7,477 nucleotides of DNA, taken from the NCBI GenBank assembly GCA_900555495.1, contig USLD01000065.1, positions 1 through 7,477 on the forward strand. Reading direction: 5' to 3'. This document shows, one piece after another, positions 5,589 through 7,477 of this stretch (its first letter is position 1; each line of letters begins with the position of its first letter). The notes under the pieces were generated by a model. The model saw only the letters and a list, made by a program, of their open reading frames with translations, searched no databases and was not told the origin of the DNA. The translations under genes were made by a program, and so were the position numbers. The stretch is from an uncultured Slackia sp. GTDB lineage: Bacteria > Actinomycetota > Coriobacteriia > Coriobacteriales > Eggerthellaceae.

Positions 5589-7031
5589 ATGCCTATCGAC
5601 GATAAAGAGCGCGTGCGCAAAGACATCCGAAAAGCGCTTTCCTACAAAGCGCAAGTCTCTGCAAAGAGCAGCAAGGCGCACGGTAAAGAACTTCGTACGA
5701 CGACGCCGCGCGAATGCCACGGAGCCTGGCAGGTCGAAGACGAGCGAGAAGGCGCCGTGGCGATCCTGCGCGAACAAGACGAAACGCGCGTCCAAGAGCT
5801 CGTTCCCATACGACGGGAACGCATGGCAGCGTCTCCGTTCGCGTTTTTCAGGGGTTCGGCGGCGATCATGGCGGCCGACCTGTCCCGCACTCCGTCCACC
5901 GGCATCAGGGTCCAGGCGTGCGGCGACGCCCATGTGGCCAATTTCGGGCTGTTCCACTCCCCCGAACGCCGCCTCGTCTTCGACATCAACGACTTCGACG
6001 AAACCGCCCAGGCTCCGTGGGAATGGGACGTGAAGCGCCTGGCCGCCAGCGTCGAAATCTGCGGACGCGAACGCGGCTTTTCCGAAAAGGAGCGCAAAGC
6101 GGCGACGCTCGAAGCCGTGAAATGCTACCGGGAAGCCATGCGCGATTTCGCGCGCATGGGATCGATGGACGTATGGTACGCCCACATGGACGCCGAAAAC
6201 CTCTATGAGCGCATGGCGCGTGCCGCGACCAAGCGCGAACGCCGCGAAACAGAGGAACTCTTCGACAAAGCGCGTTCGAAGAACAGCGCCCGCGCCGTGT
6301 CGAAGCTGACCGAAGTCATCGACGGAGAACTGCGCATCGTGAACGACCCGCCGCTGATTGTGCCGCTACGCGAGCTGGTCAGCCAACGCACGGGCCTCGA
6401 CATCCCCGATCCCGACATGCGCGAGCGCGAGCGCATCATCGCGATGCTGCTTTCCCGCTATCGCAAAAACCTCCCCGACGACAGGCGTCTGCTGGTCGAG
6501 CAATATCGCGGCGTCGATATCGCACGCAAGGTGATCGGCGTGGGAAGCGTCGGGCTGCAGGCCTGGATCGTAGTCATGGAAGGCGCCACGCCCGACGACC
6601 ACTTGGTGCTGCAAATCAAAGAGGCGCGCGAATCGGTACTCGAACGCTATGCGGGCAAAGATGCCAACGAAAGTGCCGGCCTGCGCATCGTACGAGGCCA
6701 GAAGGCCATGCAAACGGCCAGCGACGTCCTGCTCGGATGGAGCGACATGCGATCCGACAAAACGAATCGCAGCTTCTACGTGCGCCAGCTCTGGGACGGA
6801 AAGGCATCCGTCGATCTGGAAGACATCGATGCCGATTCGCTGCAAGCGCTCGCAGGCGCTTGCGGATGGACGCTCGCGCATGCGCATGCACGCACGGGCA
6901 ATCGCTTCGCAATCGCAGGCTATCTCGGCAAAAGCGACATATTCGACCGTGCGACCGCCGCATTCGCGCAAGCTTACGCGGACCAGAACGAGGCCGATTA
7001 CCGTATGTTCCTGAAAGCGCTTTCGCTGTAG
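5589..7031 (+). CDS. DUF2252 (COG4320) family protein, kinase-like
   Basis: A 480-residue protein of the uncharacterised DUF2252 family; no function is established that I know of. Start fixed by a strong AAGGAGG 4 nt before the ATG. Conserved blocks in order: RMAASPFAFFRG (78-89), GDAHVANFG (112-120), FDINDFDE (131-138), WEWDVKRLA (144-152), RKVIGVGSVG (313-322), LQIKEA (341-346), QKAMQTASDVLLGW (371-384), FYVRQLWDGK (396-405) and LAHAHARTGN (429-438). No signal peptide or membrane segment is visible, so it is probably cytoplasmic. GDAHVAN has the D-x4-N spacing of the phosphotransferase catalytic loop, and NDFDE plus WDVKRLA resemble its metal site and following DLA. GVGSVG with K344 resembles a Gly-rich loop and ATP-binding lysine. 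I infer a kinase-like fold with permuted order; substrate unknown. The N-terminal 40 residues are rich in K, R and S. The gene runs opposite to all its neighbours. Confidence 0.88.
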   Translation: MPIDDKERVRKDIRKALSYKAQVSAKSSKAHGKELRTTTPRECHGAWQVEDEREGAVAILREQDETRVQELVPIRRERMAASPFAFFRGSAAIMAADLSRTPSTGIRVQACGDAHVANFGLFHSPERRLVFDINDFDETAQAPWEWDVKRLAASVEICGRERGFSEKERKAATLEAVKCYREAMRDFARMGSMDVWYAHMDAENLYERMARAATKRERRETEELFDKARSKNSARAVSKLTEVIDGELRIVNDPPLIVPLRELVSQRTGLDIPDPDMRERERIIAMLLSRYRKNLPDDRRLLVEQYRGVDIARKVIGVGSVGLQAWIVVMEGATPDDHLVLQIKEARESVLERYAGKDANESAGLRIVRGQKAMQTASDVLLGWSDMRSDKTNRSFYVRQLWDGKASVDLEDIDADSLQALAGACGWTLAHAHARTGNRFAIAGYLGKSDIFDRATAAFAQAYADQNEADYRMFLKALSL

Positions 7032-7044
7032 CGAACGCACTTGA

Positions 7045-7099
7045 CCGCCTGGGCGCGGATTCCGTCAAACGACGGCCGCGCTCGGGCGGCATTTCGTTT
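7045..7099 (+). terminator. Probable terminator of the DUF2252 gene
   Basis: A long hairpin begins 13 nt after the stop: CCGTC (7062-7066) pairs with GACGG (7071-7075) around an AAAC tetraloop. After a 3-nt bulge (7059-7061), 7045-7058 pairs with 7076-7089, 12 of 14 pairs being Watson-Crick and two G-U. About 19 pairs in all. It is followed on the + strand by CATTTCGTTT, a broken T-run, so termination is plausible but not textbook. Confidence 0.5.
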
Positions 7100-7147
7100 C
7101 GGGGCCGTGCAGCCAACACCGCGATTCTGCATTGCCCCGAAACGAAA
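7092..7147. repeat. 14-bp perfect inverted repeat between convergent genes
   Basis: Arms 7092-7105 (TTTCGTTTCGGGGC) and 7134-7147 are exact reverse complements, with 28 nt between. Inside, TGCAG (7108-7112) pairs with CTGCA (7127-7131), so the stem can extend to about 20 pairs with a small internal mismatch. The right arm overlaps the U-run of the rpmA terminator. Neither side has a clean U-run directly after this hairpin, so it is not an intrinsic terminator by itself, but it lies between two convergent transcripts and may block read-through. Confidence 0.6.
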
Positions 7148-7170
7148 AAAGACCCGCCGAAGCGGGTCTT
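7145..7170 (-). terminator. Intrinsic terminator of rpmA
   Basis: A perfect 9-bp stem, AAGACCCGC (7149-7157) with GCGGGTCTT (7162-7170), closed on the minus strand by a UUCG tetraloop and followed on that strand by six U (7150-7145). It starts 22 nt past the rpmA stop. This is a classic rho-independent terminator and indicates that the L27 transcript ends here instead of running into obgE. Confidence 0.92.
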
Positions 7171-7192
7171 AGCGCAATCGAATGCGTGGTTG

Positions 7193-7450
7193 CTATTCGG
7201 CCTCGAGGGGACGAACGTGAACCATACGACGAGCACCCTTGGTGAACTCGACGGTGCCTTCGCACAGAGCGAACAGCGTGTCGTCCTTGCCGCGACCGAC
7301 GTTCTGGCCGGGATGGAAGTGGGTGCCACGCTGGCGAACGATGATGTTGCCGGTGATGACATGCTCGCCGCCATAACGCTTCACGCCGAGGCGCTGCGCG
7401 CGGGAGTCACGACCATTACGGGTAGAACCAAGACCTTTTTTATGTGCCAT
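7193..7450 (-). CDS. rpmA: 50S ribosomal protein L27
   Basis: An 85-residue protein, the usual size for bL27, whose N-terminal tail reaches the peptidyl-transferase centre of the ribosome. Family blocks are unmistakable: MAHKKGLGSTRNGRDSRAQR (1-20), LGVKRYGGEHVITGNIIVRQ (21-40), RGTHFHPGQNVGRGKDDTLF (41-60). The N-terminus is mature from the start; it lacks the cleavable leader (processed by the Prp protease) seen in Firmicutes. Shine-Dalgarno AAGGCAGG is moderate. rplU (L21) is expected just upstream, but the 27 bases left in the window show no recognisable part of it. Transcription ends at the strong hairpin downstream, so here rpmA is not joined to obgE. Confidence 0.97.
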   Translation of the reverse strand: MAHKKGLGSTRNGRDSRAQRLGVKRYGGEHVITGNIIVRQRGTHFHPGQNVGRGKDDTLFALCEGTVEFTKGARRMVHVRPLEAE

Positions 7451-7477
7451 TTTCTATACCTGCCTTCTGTTCTCTTC

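Noticed and set aside
7451..7477. Possible 3' end of rplU (L21) at the right edge
   Set aside because: Only 27 bases remain; an in-frame stop can be read in one frame but nothing identifies it as L21.

Overview
This window is a high-GC bacterial chromosome segment. Codon use with G/C at third positions, the absence of a cleavable N-terminal extension on L27, and the gene order rpmA-obgE-proB-proA-nadD-yqeK fit an actinobacterium. My best guess from the feel of the proteins is class Coriobacteriia (Eggerthella/Slackia-like); this is an inference and cannot be proven here. Nothing in the window looks plasmid-, phage- or transposon-borne.

Layout, right to left along the minus strand: rpmA (7193-7450, ribosomal protein L27), closed by a strong intrinsic terminator (7145-7170). 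After a gap come obgE (3924-5321), proB (2845-3924), proA (1508-2794), nadD (801-1502) and yqeK (44-715). These five look like one operon: obgE and proB overlap in TGATG, proA and nadD are separated by 5 nt (or overlap by 1 nt if a GTG start is used), and the two wider gaps (50 and 85 bp) each hold a GC-rich hairpin. A perfect TATAAT lies about 30 nt upstream of obgE.

Between rpmA and obgE, on the opposite (+) strand, sits one extra gene, 5589-7031, encoding a 480-residue DUF2252 (COG4320) protein. It has its own strong Shine-Dalgarno, a candidate extended -10, and a block of hairpins between its stop and the rpmA terminator. It splits a cluster (rplU-rpmA-obgE) that is often continuous in other bacteria.

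How the genes work together: L27 and Obg act in the large ribosomal subunit and its assembly. ProB and ProA carry out the first two steps from glutamate to proline (proC is not in the window). NadD makes the NAD dinucleotide, and YqeK is an HD-family Ap4A hydrolase. This is conserved housekeeping. The only protein of unknown function is the DUF2252 one. Its motifs look like a kinase/aminoglycoside phosphotransferase fold in which the catalytic half comes before the ATP-binding half, i.e. an apparent circular permutation. That is the most interesting signal here. I see no defence system, CRISPR, mobile element, tRNA or rRNA.
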